The translations under genes were made by a program, and so were the position numbers. Below, piece by piece: positions 36,430 to 48,460 of a stretch of 64,000 bases of DNA. The number at the start of each line of letters is the position of its first letter. The stretch's first letter is position 1. This stretch comes from Epinephelus fuscoguttatus (Eukaryota; Chordata; Actinopteri; Perciformes; Serranidae): the NCBI RefSeq assembly GCF_011397635.1, contig NC_064754.1, positions 29,120,543-29,184,542 on the forward strand, in the 5' to 3' direction. The notes under the pieces are model-generated. The model was not told the DNA's origin, did no database searches, and was given only the letters and a program-made list of their open reading frames with translations.

Positions 36430-37600
36430 CTTAAAGTCCCACATATTACCACATGGCCACAGCAAAGTCGCAGATGAATATTGTCTTACATTCATAAATA
36501 CATTGCATATACATAAAATATCCAAAAAGCAATTCAAATTACAAATTCCTGTTAAGAACCGAGACACCGTTGCAGCGCTTTCTAAAGGCAAAACGCCACA
36601 ACTGAGCAAACAATCTGAGTTTGTACAAGGTTTCCCCATCAGCACCAAGTCATGTTGATGGATTTAAATTGATCATGCGGTCGGTTTAAACCAGTTAGAG
36701 CGATGATGCAACTCAGAATATTAGATTTGGGGCAAAAATGGCCTGAGAAAGTCAACAGATGTTCAAACCGATGACTGATGGAGGATAGAGGGTGAATTCA
36801 TTTGGGCAGAAATTAAAGGGGCACCACTGGAAGTCTTCAAAACAACTTAGCTAGACAAGTTTCTCAGCTTGAGTAGATCTAGACTAAGAATGTTTTCTGA
36901 TGGATAATGGTCTTGTTATTTTTCTTAAATCCAGCACAAGTCTGTCTGGGAAACTTGCCATGCTCTTCTCATGACATTCAATATAAGCAAGTCTTGTTTA
37001 AAATATAACTAATGTGGGTTTTAAATAAGGAGCGCACCCTAGACGTTGCAAAGGGAGCTTTCCATGGTAGACAAAAGGGCATAAGACACACAAACAAGTT
37101 GTACACCAAAACAGGTCTCCCAAAACATTCAAAACAAGCATAAGAAGCTCCCCTCCGAGACCAATCACCAAACACAGACCAAAGGAACAAGCACATACAG
37201 CATATTTACAACTTTAAATACAATAAACCATCCTTTTTCCAAATTAAAAAGCTAGCTAATGTCCCTCCACTCATTTGTAGTGTTAACAGGTTGAGTGATA
37301 ATCCATTCACATCTGTTGGTCTCAGGGAAATCTTGTTCTACTTGATCACTGTGAGCCTCCGTAGTCAAGGGTACAGGTAAACGGACATCCACAAGATGGC
37401 ACCAGCAAGCGCAAAGAGTACAGAAACCAATCCAACCATCCAAGCTAGTTCCCAAAGGTCACTGTAAGTTCACAGCTATATCCGTTTCTGGTGAAGAATG
37501 CTGGTGGCTCTCTCCGTGCTCTTCCATGGCCTCATGACCTTTTGGAGCAACAACACATTTAACACTAGCCCATGGGGGCAACCACTGGTCCACTCCGTCA
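36430..37600 (-). other. Probable 3' untranslated region of rab40c
   Basis: It directly follows the rab40c stop codon on the minus strand. No gene or repeat is recognised. The extent of the UTR is not known. Confidence 0.35.
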
Positions 37601-40600
37601 CTATGAAATCTTACAGTTCCCCTTAGAGGATGACGACGAGCTCTTTGGGGGACTCTGTGGAGGCCTGAAGGACTTTGAGCGTTTCAAGCTGTTGGCTTTG
37701 CTTCCGCCGCCGCTACCGCCCGAGGCCGCACTGTTGGCCACTGAGTAGGAGCGTCCGTGCATCATGACTGCGTTCATGCCGTTGGCCATGGAGAACGACT
37801 TGAGGTGGGACTTGATGGCCACAGGGAGGGGCAGTTTGTCGATAAGGTGCACCGGTGTGCAGGAGACGATGGAACGGCAGCACAGATCTTGGAGGCTGAA
37901 GACTGTGGAACAAGAGCAGAGATCATGGATGTTACAACTAGATGTCATGTCAAATACTACCTCAAGTTAAACTGCCGGCGTGAGACATCCACAACACTTT
38001 TCAGCGCATCTTTTCAGTGTGTCTATAAACTATCTGGACGTCACAACAAAAGTGGAGACCGAGCTGATGCCCTCTGCCAGATAAAGATGTTCACCCCTGC
38101 ACATTTCGAACTGTCTGCACTAGAAATTTGTTGTTGTTTTATACATGTTATCTTTATTTATTCTTTCTTTTGTTAACTCAGTGCATTTTTCTCCTCCTTA
38201 TTTTCAGTCCCTTCACAAGGTGAAGTTGAAAATATCTTACATTCACTCATCTGTTTTGTCCAGTAGGAAAATAGAAAAAAGAAAAATGTATTGATCTTAA
38301 AGATTTAAATAACTGGATTATGGTGATGATCTGTAGTTCCACTATGTGACATTTACAGGTTCATGCCATTTTGTAAGGGAAAAAACATACAATTTTTACA
38401 AGAAGTTACAGAGGCTGCATCATTGTAAATAGGAATTTCTTTTCAGAATAGGCTAAGAGGATTCTCAAGTGCCATTTAATTAAACTTGGCATTGCAAAGT
38501 ACCTTGAAGTTGTAACTCATCAACAGATATAAATATTTCATTACTCTCAAGAGCAGTTGGAGAACTGTTTCTGGGAATTCACAATGCTTTTGATTTTAAT
38601 TTAATTTTTAATTTAATTAATTTAATTTTCTATACTTTATTAATCCCCCTGAGGGAAATTCAATTTTTTCACTCTTTTTGTCATTAACACACAGGTCTGA
38701 AAGACACACACTTGCACAAACAGGACCTATACATGCACAAAGTGGAGAGATGTCAGAGTGAGTGGGCTGCCTTGGTCAGGCGCCCCAAGCGGTTGGGGGG
38801 TTCAGTGCCTTGCTCAAGGGCACCTTGGCAGTGCCCAGGAGGTGAACTGGCACCTCTCCAGCCACCAGTCCACACTCCATATTTGGTCCGGACGGGGACT
38901 CGAACAGGCGACCCTCCAGTTTGAGCTTGTCAAATGCAGCTCTGAAATGTTTTTGAAGAGTACTGATGGCATTAAATTCATATCCATTGCACTTGGATGA
39001 CAGGGGAAATTTCAGAAGTGCATATCTCATATTCTGGACAAATAAAACTTGGTATACTATGCAGAATTATTGTCAGTTACAGTTTATAAACATGCTCAAC
39101 CAGTGAAAGTAAAAGTAAAAGTCAACCCCAGATTCACTCTCATTTTTTACGTTTCGCTGTGCTATGTTTGCGTTTTATGGGCCCTGTGTCTCTTGGATGC
39201 CTGCTGCTTACAGTCTGGCACCTGGTCACTACCTGTCTATAAAGGCTCGACCTCACCTGAGCACCGAAGGGGTACACGCCCATAAATGTTCCTAACACAG
39301 AGAATAAGAAAATACAGGAAGAGGGCCTGAACAGAAAAATATATCACTACACACTAGTGGGTCATAAGTAATGCCTGAGATGGATTGCTTCTATACGAGT
39401 TTGTATGTTTTTGGTTTTTGGAAAATCCTGCATAAAATACCTTTAAAGTTTTGCAATATTTATTTTATTGTGTTAAAGAACTGACCCTTTTCCACGATAG
39501 AAAAAAAGCTTTCACTCTTCATCTGACAGAATTAGCGTTCAACAAATATTAACCAGCTCACCTCTGTTTGGCCTCCAGAATTTCTCCATCCCGTGCCTCA
39601 TTAGCACAATGCGTGAAAGTTCTGTGAAGGACTCGATGACGTTGAAGTTGCACAGCGGACTGACCTCAAAGAAAGTCATGCTGTTCTTTTCTGCATAAGC
39701 CCTCGCCTGCTCTGTCGGCACCTGCCGCTTAAAAGCCAGGTGAAGCCGATTCCCCACAAGGATCCTGGGTACACCCGGGGCATGCTGATGGAAAAAGACA
39801 ATGTGGAAATAAAAACTGCTTTTAGGAAATGTTGCCAAATATCTCTTGAACAGGATTACTAAAAGCTACTGCACTAACTCATACACAACATTCTTTCTCA
39901 GGAATACAAGGATATAGACACAGGATATACTCCCTCCCTATGCATTTCCTGTACATCTTTGTCTACCAGAAATGGACTGAATGGGATTACCTCGTCAATT
40001 TCCCGTATCCAGCGGTCAATGCCATCAAACGACCAGCCGTTAGTGATGTCATACACAAGCAGGATGCCCTGTGGAATAAAAGCCAAACATGTTGACATAT
40101 ATAAAGAATTGCATAATGAGGAACAAACACAAAAGTTACTCTTTTAGTCATCACCTGTGCTCCACGGGAGTAAGACCTGAAGATGGTGCAGAATCTTCCC
40201 TGCCCTGATGTGTCCCTGTTACAAACACACATGAGCACGAACATTAGGTACATCAACATGCTATAGGTCATGCTTTTAGATTGATTATTCTATGTTGCTA
40301 AAAACACTCACCATAACTCTAACTTCACTCTTCTCCCATCCAGCAGGATTGTGGTGGTCTTGTAATCAATCCCTGAGATTACAAACAATCCACGTAAAGT
40401 TAGTGAATGTTGGCCAGCCAGGCATTTTGATCAATTTCAAAACAACTGCACCAAAGCAGAGATGGTTACTCACCACTACTGTAGGCATATGGAGCCTCTA
40501 CTGATCCGTCTTGTAAACTCTCCAAGATCTCCCCCTTTCCAACATCGCTGTCTCCCACCAAAAGAAATTTCAGGAGATAATCGTAACTCTTGACGGGGCT

Positions 40601-40615
40601 ACTCTGGGTCCCCAT
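37601..40615 (-). CDS. rab40c: RAB40C, SOCS-box Rab-like GTPase
   Basis: Six exons on the minus strand: 40474-40615, 40312-40372, 40155-40215, 39991-40068, 39562-39784 and 37601-37902, total 867 nt, 288 residues (human protein about 281). The GTPase part has the P-loop [10 protein letters not shown], in which the usual Ser/Thr after GK is Gly as in the RAB40 group, WDTSGQGRF for G3, and [10 protein letters not shown] at the G4 place. The SOCS box begins at about 189 ([20 protein letters not shown]) and recruits elongin B/C and cullin-5 to make a ubiquitin ligase. The C-terminus CKIS fits lipid attachment. The tail is Ser- and Gly-rich. An in-frame ATG three codons further upstream (40626) could add MRGM to the N-terminus. 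RAB40B is the alternative; SANSAASG-type tail and synteny with mettl26-wfikkn1 favour RAB40C. Confidence 0.95.
38617..38930 (-). mobile_element. tRNA-derived SINE, minus orientation, head incomplete
   Basis: Read on the minus strand, GGGTCGCCTGTTCGAGTCCC resembles a polymerase III B box region, followed by the body with CCAGTTCACCTCCTGGGCAC and the tail matching ACTTTATTAATCCCCCTGAG on the plus strand. The A-box portion is missing or diverged. Located in rab40c intron 5. Confidence 0.6.
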
Positions 40616-40639
40616 CATCCCACGCATTGGATCCGGTTC

Positions 40640-41280
40640 ACAGAGAGCTTTTTAAGCTCGCCAGACGTCCACTTTTCGGGGCAAGGGGCAACCCAGACGG
40701 TCCCCAACAATGGCAGGTAGGGCTGCGCGAGCGCCGTTTGACGTTAACGTTAGCTAACCAGCTAGCTGGCTAACTACCCACGAATTACATTAACCGTTAA
40801 CTCAACACTTTATAAATTCAAACAGATACAATATTTCCTGATTCGTCTGGACTATATCAAATAAATCGTTCAATGCAGGTTATTCGCAGTGGAAGCTGAG
40901 TGCAGACACCGCCGATGTGATGTTAATGTTCACATTAATAACCAAAACAACCTTAACTAGCTGTTAGCTAGCTTGTTAGCTAGCCAGCTAACACCAACGA
41001 TAATAGCGCATTCTGGCACAAACAGATGAAACAAACTCAACACGCGTCTTTTTACTCCTACATAAAACGATACGCTGCCAAAACAAATGCGATAGTTCCG
41101 CTTTGATTATAAAGAAATCCGCCAACGAGGGTTATTTAGCTTCCGAGCACAGCGTCTAGCCAAGTGGACTGTGTTGGAACTTCCTGGTATTGACATCATT
41201 CGCTGCGTAACATCCGGGTTTGAATTACAAAATAAAAGAAACCCAACATGTTATTTACATTTATTTTAATTTGCTGAATT
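40640..41280 (-). promoter_or_regulatory. rab40c promoter region with palindromic AGCT-rich blocks
   Basis: This lies upstream of the rab40c start. Two nearly self-complementary blocks occur at 40749-40774 and about 40960-40992, made of GTTAGC, CAGCTAGCTG and GCTAAC words. The start site is not determined. Confidence 0.35.
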
Positions 41281-41744
41281 TATTATCACAAGCCCAAGTT
41301 TTCTACATCCAACCAGTCCTTTGAATTCAATTGATCTCATATGTAATAGGAAATATGTACGTATGATTAATTATGCTTTCATTTTCATAAAGCTAAATTT
41401 CTTAAGTTCTGTTTTAAATGAAATTGAAAGTTATTTTAAGGCTCCTAACGTTGTCACAATAAAAAATCCATGTCGGTGGCTAAGATTTACCCAGAGATGT
41501 TTGCTTGATAAAGTTTCTTACCAATATGACCCTTGTTTTTATTCATTTCTATTTTATTTTAATCATTATTATTATTATCTGTACACTGGTGTAAGTAATA
41601 TCTCCTTTCTTTCCCCCAGACAGCATTCTTATAACGAAAAAAAAAAAAGAATCCCAACATGTTATGTACTTTTTTATTTAGCAAAGTTGGTTGATGTCAA
41701 TTGCCATTTGCAGCAGCTGTTGGAAATCTTGCTTGATTGCAGGA

Positions 41745-41751
41745 TATAAAA
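41745..41751 (+). promoter_or_regulatory. TATA box of the zp3-type gene
   Basis: TATAAAA lies about 82 bases before the start codon, placing transcription start near 41775 with a leader of roughly 55 bases. A sharp TATA promoter fits a strongly expressed egg-coat gene. Confidence 0.7.
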
Positions 41752-41832
41752 GCCAGCTGAAACACCACTCTCACATCCAACCTGTTGAGGTGAGGGGATC
41801 AGCTTCAGTGGGAGGCAGCTGCTGGAGTGAAA

Positions 41833-44800
41833 ATGGATCTGAGGCATGCTGGGTTTTTGTTACTGCTGCTCTGTTCTGCCTATTGTTATCAGTTCAGAGG
41901 TGGAGCTGGGTATGGCCTGTTTGTCCCAGACCCTGAACAAGAGTGGGAGAGAATGGAGGCAGTCATAGGTGAAGAAATGGCGGAGGCCCTTGCACCTGAA
42001 AGCAAACTCTTGAAGAGATCACAACCACAAATACCTGAAGCAAAGAAAGTTCCTGAGTATCTGGCTGTGCCAGTTGCTGAAGACCGGAAAGAGGCTTTCA
42101 AGCCAGAGAAAGGTGCCAGAGCCCTCCCTGACTGGCTCAAAGAGAGGTTACGTAAGACTGCCTCCTCTACTTCAGCAGCTGGAAAGACAGCCAGATCCAG
42201 GGTGGTAGAAGTCCTGTGCCATGTTGACAGAATGTATGTAAGAATCAAGAGAGAGGTCTTCAAGACTAGTAGTGCATACAAATATTTGAAATTAGGCAAG
42301 TGTGCTGTTAACCAAGGGACCAAAGCTCATTACTACCTGCTGTACCTTCTGACAACTGACTGTGGATTCAACAAGGAGGTTGGTGAAAGTCTTAATTTGT
42401 CTATTTTCATAAAACTGCCTCATTTTAACAAACCACAACAGAAATGTTTTTTTCAGAGTAAAACAGATTATCGGTCAGTTAAGGTTCCGCTGCGCTACAA
42501 TCCAACCACAGAAGTTTTAAGAGAAATGCCATTTAACGTTACTGTGGAGTGTAAATATCCCAGGTAAGATTTAAACTTGGCTTCTTTAGTCTACAGGCTT
42601 ACTTGTAGATTTAAGTTATCTTAATGTGTTAAAGCATTTAATGTAACTCTCACATGTCATAATTGCTGTTAATCATTTTTGTATTCTTGACTGCCACAGG
42701 TTGTTTCACTCATACAAAGTTGGCTTCTATCCCATAGTACAGGGAGGCACCATTCCAAAAAAACTCCAACCGAAAAGCGGCTTCATCCTTACTCTTCAAG
42801 ATGGTATGTTTCCTGCTGTAAATGTGAGTTGATCTGAACATCTGCTTGGATTCATTTAACCATGTTAGGCTGTTAGGCTCTTGCAAATGCACAGTATCTA
42901 AACTAGACCTGGCTAGAAATGTGTTGCTCAAAAGATTCCCATTTTGGACAGAAATGGGGTAAATGCTATGCATCAGCATTTCCATGACCTCTCCTGGAGC
43001 ACCACTTGTCTTACAGGGTTTGAATCTCTTGCTGCTCCCACACAGCTGACTCAAATGATTAGTGTCAGGGGAGCTGATCATTTGAATCAGGTGTTGGAGC
43101 AGGGGACAGACATAAAACATGCAGAACAAGGGGTACTCCAGGTTTGGAAAACACTACTACAGATGGTACAATCTCAGTCAGTTATGTAAATGGCAGCTTA
43201 AAATGTGGACAAAGAGCAGGATCAACATCTGAGGTGATAGAAATTGGTTCAATTGAAAACAGCAAGTAATTTGGGAATTTTAACATCAATTCTCCAGTTT
43301 TGATTTTAGAGGGAAAAACTTTCAAAGCTTGTGGGACACTGACTTCATTGGCAGCTTCATTTGAGCTGAAGTCACACCTGCACATTGGCACCAAAATGCA
43401 GAGCTAAATAAAGCAGAAGAAACTTGTTAATTCAATTCTTTTATTAACCACTTTCCAAGCACCACAGCAAGGTCTCTAATCTGCCCTTTAGCATTCAAAG
43501 GTGTGCAAAATAAGCATTCAATACTATGGCCTGTACCCCACACTCAGGTATTAATTGTTATGTATTTAGATTAAGAGCTCAGGCAGGGATCAAATATTTC
43601 TACAAATCTGCTTTTGTAATCCCACTTCAAAGCAACAAATGTAGCAGCCTGCTTAATTTCTAAATATCTAAAATTGTCCAGTGACTGATGTTCCTCACTT
43701 TGCCACAGCATCAGGAAATGATATCACTGGTTCCAAAACCTACACTTTGGGCCAGCCAATGTACTTTGAGGCCAGGCAACCCAGCAGCACAATGTCTGGA
43801 GATCAGCGGCTGTACATCAACAAGTGCTTCATGACAGCCTCCACAGACCCCAACTCGAGTCCTAAACATGCATTAATTGACAACTATGGGTAAGATCTGA
43901 AATATTTCAGATTAAGATGGGTGTGTCATTTGGTGGTTGGCAGTAAACATGTATATTATCTCTGATTGCAGATGTATGGTTGAAGGCAAGATGAGTGCAC
44001 AGTCAAAGTTCCTCCCTACTTCCTCAAAGATGGCACAGAAATTCAGGGTGACCGCCTTAATTTTCAAGGAGAAGCTTTCCTCTGCATCACAGGTACTGTC
44101 AAGAACAAGTGGCACAGCCCTGTAATTTGAAATTAAATGTTAACACTGAAATCAATGTCTTTCAGCAACTCTACATGCACTGTGATATCTCTATGGGCAA
44201 ACTTGCTCCAACTCCGACCTCAAAGGCTTGCAACTATGATGCGGCTACCAAAAAGTGAGTTGACACTGGCTAAAGTAAACCATGCACAGGTGGATGTAGC
44301 TTGCTTTTGAGGGTATTGTAAGATGGTTACATGTGTGCTCAATGGCAAAAATTAGGCTTTGTCAACAACTTTCATTAAGCCTGCCATCTCAAATTTCAAG
44401 ACCTGATGACTTTGTTTATTTAGGTGGAAGGCGCTGTTCGGTCCAGACTCTGTGTGCACCTGCTGTGACTCAACCTGTTCCTCAGCAAAGGCTAAGTGTA
44501 AGTTTCAACTTCCTTGTGTGACAAGACATGAGGGAAATCTTGCAGTATGAGACAGTAACTTTGAATGATCTTAACCTGGGCATTAATTCACAAAGCATTT
44601 TGCTGTCATGTACAAATATTGCTGTAAATACAAAGCACTTTTCCCTTGACAATGATTTTCCAGAATCTTAATTTGTAAATTACAAATTTTAAGGTTCAAA
44701 TTATCTTTCAACAGCTTCTAGGGATATGATCTCCAGTCACTCTTGGAAGGTTGACATGAGCAGCAGAGACGGATTTGAGGTTGAGCCTCGGATGAAATTC

Positions 44801-44884
44801 TCAGATCCCCATACATTCAGGTCGGACGATCTCGACATGGCAGAACACGAAGACTTCCTACAGAACTGGGACCACGATTACTAA
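41833..44884 (+). CDS. zp3: Zona pellucida sperm-binding protein 3-like egg-coat protein
   Basis: Seven exons, 41833-42563, 42700-42803, 43709-43889, 43972-44092, 44166-44254, 44424-44497 and 44715-44884, total 1,470 nt, 489 residues. A signal peptide (FLLLLLCSAYC) opens the protein, then an acidic and basic N-terminal stretch to about 125 without close similarity. The ZP module follows: VEVLCHVDRMYVRIKREVF, KAHYYLLYLLTTDCGF, TLGQPMYFEARQPSS, RLYINKCFMTAS, CTCCDSTCSSAKAK, SSHSWKVDM. ZP proteins polymerise into the egg envelope. The C-terminus is acidic with no membrane segment, as in many fish ZP3 proteins, which are secreted by ovary or liver. Fish have many ZP3 paralogs, so the symbol names the family rather than a specific ortholog. 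AATAAA at 44918-44923 is a good polyadenylation signal. Confidence 0.93.
42920..43165. repeat. Dispersed repeat in zp3-type gene intron 2
   Basis: TCTCCTGGAGCACCACTTGT, TGATCATTTGAATCAGGTGT and TGGAGCAGGGGACAGACATA resemble a repeat common in fish genomes whose copies end near CTCCAGG-type words (here about 43136). The edges are approximate. Confidence 0.45.
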
Positions 44885-44917
44885 AAGAAATTGCTGTGAA
44901 ACTGATCAAAGTTTTAA

Positions 44918-44923
44918 AATAAA
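44918..44923 (+). terminator. Polyadenylation signal of the zp3-type gene
   Basis: AATAAA 34 bases after the stop codon. Confidence 0.75.
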
Positions 44924-44966
44924 ATTTCACCTTGTACTGACATATTGCAATGTGGTCTCTTAAGTC

Positions 44967-45030
44967 ATAGGTGTAGATTTCAGGGGTGGTTGCAGGGGAC
45001 ATGTCATGTTTAGAACATGTGCATTTGTCC
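44967..45030. repeat. Fragment of the dispersed repeat family also at 7633 and 51131
   Basis: TAGGTGTAGATTTCAGGGG followed by GGACATGTCATGTTT is the inverted counterpart of the right end at 51640-51672. The extent beyond 45030 is unclear. Confidence 0.4.
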
Positions 45031-45294
45031 AACAAAAACATGACAGTAACAGGGACTATTATACTGACTAGACATTTCAACCATACATGGATGCAGAAAA
45101 GCAAATTGCAAAATGACTAGAATGCAGGAATTTGATACTCAAATTTTCTGTCAGAGGCCCCCTAAACTGTTTCACATCTACCATGATGAGAAACACACCC
45201 TTGTATATAATTTCATGAATAGAGCTTAAAACCATAATTTAAATTGCACAAGTCAACTGACCTTTCAGTTGAACAATTGACCTCCTTGCCTGCA

Positions 45295-47199
45295 CTAAAC
45301 ATAATCCTGTATAAGCATGTGTGCATTTCTTAGCATTTCCTGGAAATGCATCACAGCACTTCTGTAGATGCAGTTATGTACCACAAGGGGATGGAAGAGA
45401 TTCACAGCCTTTGCTTGAGTAAACTCAGCAGGAAGTTCAATAACCCTCCGGGTTAAAGGGTTCCCAATGAGAATGTGGTGCAGCAGCTTCTTTTCCAGGC
45501 TTCTCTCCATGAAGACCAGTAAGTCTCGTAGCCTACAAGCCAAATAGCTGGGTTTCCATTGCGATGGGTCTTTGGCCAGAAGCAGATGCATTAGTGCAAT
45601 TTTGAAATGAAACTCCTTGAGCTCACTCCCTCCTGACAATGCTGTCTGTCTCTTGTGGAGGAAAAGTGCAATGTCAAGAGTTTGACTGTGGCATGAGTCT
45701 TTAGGCAGGCATTTAGAGATGTGCTCTAAAAACTGATCTTCATACTTGGTCAGGGAGAGCGCCCAGAAAGTATCCAAGTTGTTTGGGGAGCCAGGAGTAA
45801 TGAAGAAATGAGCATCTGTGTTGACTTTAACCACAGGATTCATATTGAAGCTTATCCTCTTCCCTGATCTGAACCGAACTACCAGAGCACCTGGAGCACC
45901 CATGTAGCGAATGTTCAGCTCAAACTCGTACTTGTGTGAAATCTGATCCCATGCTTGTTTGATAGTGCTCTGAAACCATCTGGTGACCTGTGATTTGGAC
46001 AGGAACGAGGACTTCTTCATGCAAAGAAGGTCATCACAAGCATCAGTGATTTTTGTCCTTACTTTCTCACTCTCACAGTGCAGCAAGCACACCATATCAT
46101 CTGAATTAGGCGACTGACAGGGGCAGCCATTTTGGATTTTCTTATTTTTCACCAGTTTGATTTGACCACAGACTTGCATATCTGGCAGCAGGTCATTCGC
46201 CTGAAAGTTGCACAGCAGACGCTGGAAACTATATGGATCAGGTGGGGCAAAGGGGACGATGATATCACATGCATCCACCATCTGAAAGTCCTCAATCACC
46301 ATACCGTCATTTCTATCACAGACAGTCCTCATGGCCTCCAGTAGATCGTTTGCAAACCCTTCCAAAAAATCTTTCCACTTGTTACTGGATGAGATTTGAA
46401 TCCATTTACAATGAAATCGCTGCAGAGTGTCACTGTTTGGTAGCAGTACTTCAGCTGCGGAGCATTTCACAGCGAAGGCCCTGGTTTCTCCTTGTTTCAT
46501 CTGGGAATTCCTCCTGAGGTATTTCCTCAAGAAGCGTATTGTGAAAATGATGGAGAGTGTGTTCCATACGTACCAGAGGAAATCCCAGTCAGCGATGGCC
46601 TTCACTAAAGTTCCATTTTCTGAGAGAAAGAGAAGACTAGCACGGCCCCTAGTTTTCTCGCTGGAGCTGAGCATCTTCTCCTCAGGTTTTCCTTGTTGCC
46701 CATGTGGTCTGCTTGGGTCTCTAAAGGAGCTATCGGTCTGGATGTTGTCTCCCTGTTTACTCTTCATGTTTCCATTTTGCTCATGGTCAGTTTGGGAAGT
46801 CTTCAGAACAGTCTCAGGTTCACTATCAGAGTTTTGTGGCTGGCTTGGATCTGAATTTGCTGTAAAATGTCCACCTCCTGATGACTTGTGATCATCCTCC
46901 TCTGAATCTTGTTTGGTGACAGCCACATCTCCTAAGGTTGGCATTTTATCTTTTCCAGTCGCATGTTGATCAGACTGAATGTTTTTTACGTCATCCCGAG
47001 GCCCACCATCGTGAGTATTTGCTATTTCCTCACTGACAGGCGTCATTTGGTGGTCCAGTTCCTCTCCTCCTCTTAGCAGCCTCTCTTCATGCTTCTGCAT
47101 GTCCACTGTGACAGTATCATCCCACTCCTCAAACCCGGGGTCATCCATCGTTAGGAGACCCAGAGCCAGCACACAAACTCGCAGCAGAATATCTTGCAT
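45295..47199 (-). CDS. itprip: ITPRIP, inositol 1,4,5-trisphosphate receptor-interacting protein (DANGER)
   Basis: One coding exon, 634 residues from the ATG at 47199. The frame is open a little further, but an acceptor (TTATTCACAG) places the exon start near 47211. Layout: signal-like N-terminus (DILLRVCVLALGLL), a heptad-like MQKHEERLL segment, an acidic low-complexity linker at about 50-190, a membrane segment at about 206-223 (WYVWNTLSIIFTIRF), then the conserved C-terminal Mab-21/nucleotidyltransferase-like domain. Landmarks: FLEGFANDLLEAMR, IIVPFAPPDPYSFQ, QAWDQISHKYEFEL, RFRSGKRISFNMNPVV, LEKKLLHHILIGN. The human protein binds the IP3 receptor and modulates its calcium response. ITPRIP-like paralogs exist; the long conserved core and nearby calhm1 favour ITPRIP itself. 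A 5' noncoding exon probably ends near 47561, where the minus strand reads AAG/GTTAGT. Confidence 0.9.
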   Translation of the reverse strand: MQDILLRVCVLALGLLTMDDPGFEEWDDTVTVDMQKHEERLLRGGEELDHQMTPVSEEIANTHDGGPRDDVKNIQSDQHATGKDKMPTLGDVAVTKQDSEEDDHKSSGGGHFTANSDPSQPQNSDSEPETVLKTSQTDHEQNGNMKSKQGDNIQTDSSFRDPSRPHGQQGKPEEKMLSSSEKTRGRASLLFLSENGTLVKAIADWDFLWYVWNTLSIIFTIRFLRKYLRRNSQMKQGETRAFAVKCSAAEVLLPNSDTLQRFHCKWIQISSSNKWKDFLEGFANDLLEAMRTVCDRNDGMVIEDFQMVDACDIIVPFAPPDPYSFQRLLCNFQANDLLPDMQVCGQIKLVKNKKIQNGCPCQSPNSDDMVCLLHCESEKVRTKITDACDDLLCMKKSSFLSKSQVTRWFQSTIKQAWDQISHKYEFELNIRYMGAPGALVVRFRSGKRISFNMNPVVKVNTDAHFFITPGSPNNLDTFWALSLTKYEDQFLEHISKCLPKDSCHSQTLDIALFLHKRQTALSGGSELKEFHFKIALMHLLLAKDPSQWKPSYLACRLRDLLVFMERSLEKKLLHHILIGNPLTRRVIELPAEFTQAKAVNLFHPLVVHNCIYRSAVMHFQEMLRNAHMLIQDYV

Positions 47200-47211
47200 C
47201 TTCAATACTGT

Positions 47212-48460
47212 CTGTGAATAAGTCAAATGACACAAATAATCTTAGTGAATTTGAAAAAATGCATTAGTGTTGTCAGAACAAAAGATGTAATAGAAATCTT
47301 TAGGTTACATGAAAAATACTTGATGGCAAATTTCATAATGATGCAAACCAAGTTAGAAAAAGTCACTTCCTCAATGGCCTTGAAGCATCTTCTTTACTCA
47401 TTTCTGTGATAAAACTTTATAGAAAACACAATTTATTACTGCACTTAACATTAAAGAAGAAGAAGAAGAAGAATACGCACCAAAACAAGTGATGAATTAT
47501 TTCAGCTTTGCGACGTTCCGGTAATGTGTGAATAGGTACAAAGGAGGAAGCAAGAGACTAACCTTGCACAGGCTCAGTGATCTCTTCCTATTTTAGATGT
47601 CGTTGTAGGTTGTCTGTCATGACTTATTTCCTGCACACCCTGCCCATGTGCTCTGCTGTGACACTTTCCTTCGCAATACGCAGAAGAAAACAGATAGCAC
47701 AGACTTCCTGTAAGTTTAACAGCACAGTCAGAAGTGTCAGAAGTGAACCATTTACTGAGTAACTGAGTGAATTATAAACCTTTACAAAACATTATATCAG
47801 GTTATGAAGGACCAAGCAGTGAACCATATACTAGGCTACTGTGTTGAAGATGGTTTGTGTCTATGAATGAGAGAGTAGGCCCTTGCCTTTTATCCTCTTG
47901 TGGGCTTCTAACTGGTTTGTCGAGCTCTGCCTCATTCACTGGGTGCAGCTGAGTTCAAAGGGCTATGTGAAATTAACTAATAATCCCTTGGAGATTTAAT
48001 AGTTGTCATATTTTGCAGACAATAAGCTATTGTCGCTTGTTTGTCTCTTATTTTACCTGATTAAACAAGTGGAAACACATTCACCCTTCACCTCTTATAC
48101 AACAACCAAATTTTTCCAGCCAAAGCCACAGATATTTGAATGGTTGGAGACCATTTTTGCATGTCTGAATCGTTCTGACTATCTGTGAAAAGCACTGCAT
48201 CCCTGAGGTTCAGGTAACCTAAGTTAACACTAACACATAGTACATTTATATAAGTAAGAGAAAAACATTCATATGAACTGTAAAAGGAGAAGTGTTGTCT
48301 GACGACTGTTCAATTTTGAGAAATATGCATTGAATGAGAATCTTTTGTTACATCACTCTAAACACCTGTGGAGGGCGGGGCCTGATGGCAGATGATGTGG
48401 TCGGCTTTGAATATCACCACAGAGAGTTCGAGAAACACCTTTCAGTCAGTCAGAGCTACG
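47212..48460. promoter_or_regulatory. Divergent region between itprip and calhm1
   Basis: The two genes point away from each other. It contains a GAA run at about 47455-47472 and a probable itprip 5' noncoding exon near 47561. No other gene is seen. Confidence 0.35.

Noticed and set aside
37757-38176. 139-residue plus-strand frame overlapping the last rab40c exon
   Set aside because: Antisense to the rab40c exon and running into intron; no recognisable similarity.
46427-46891. 154-residue plus-strand frame opposite itprip
   Set aside because: Antisense shadow of the long itprip exon, no family similarity.
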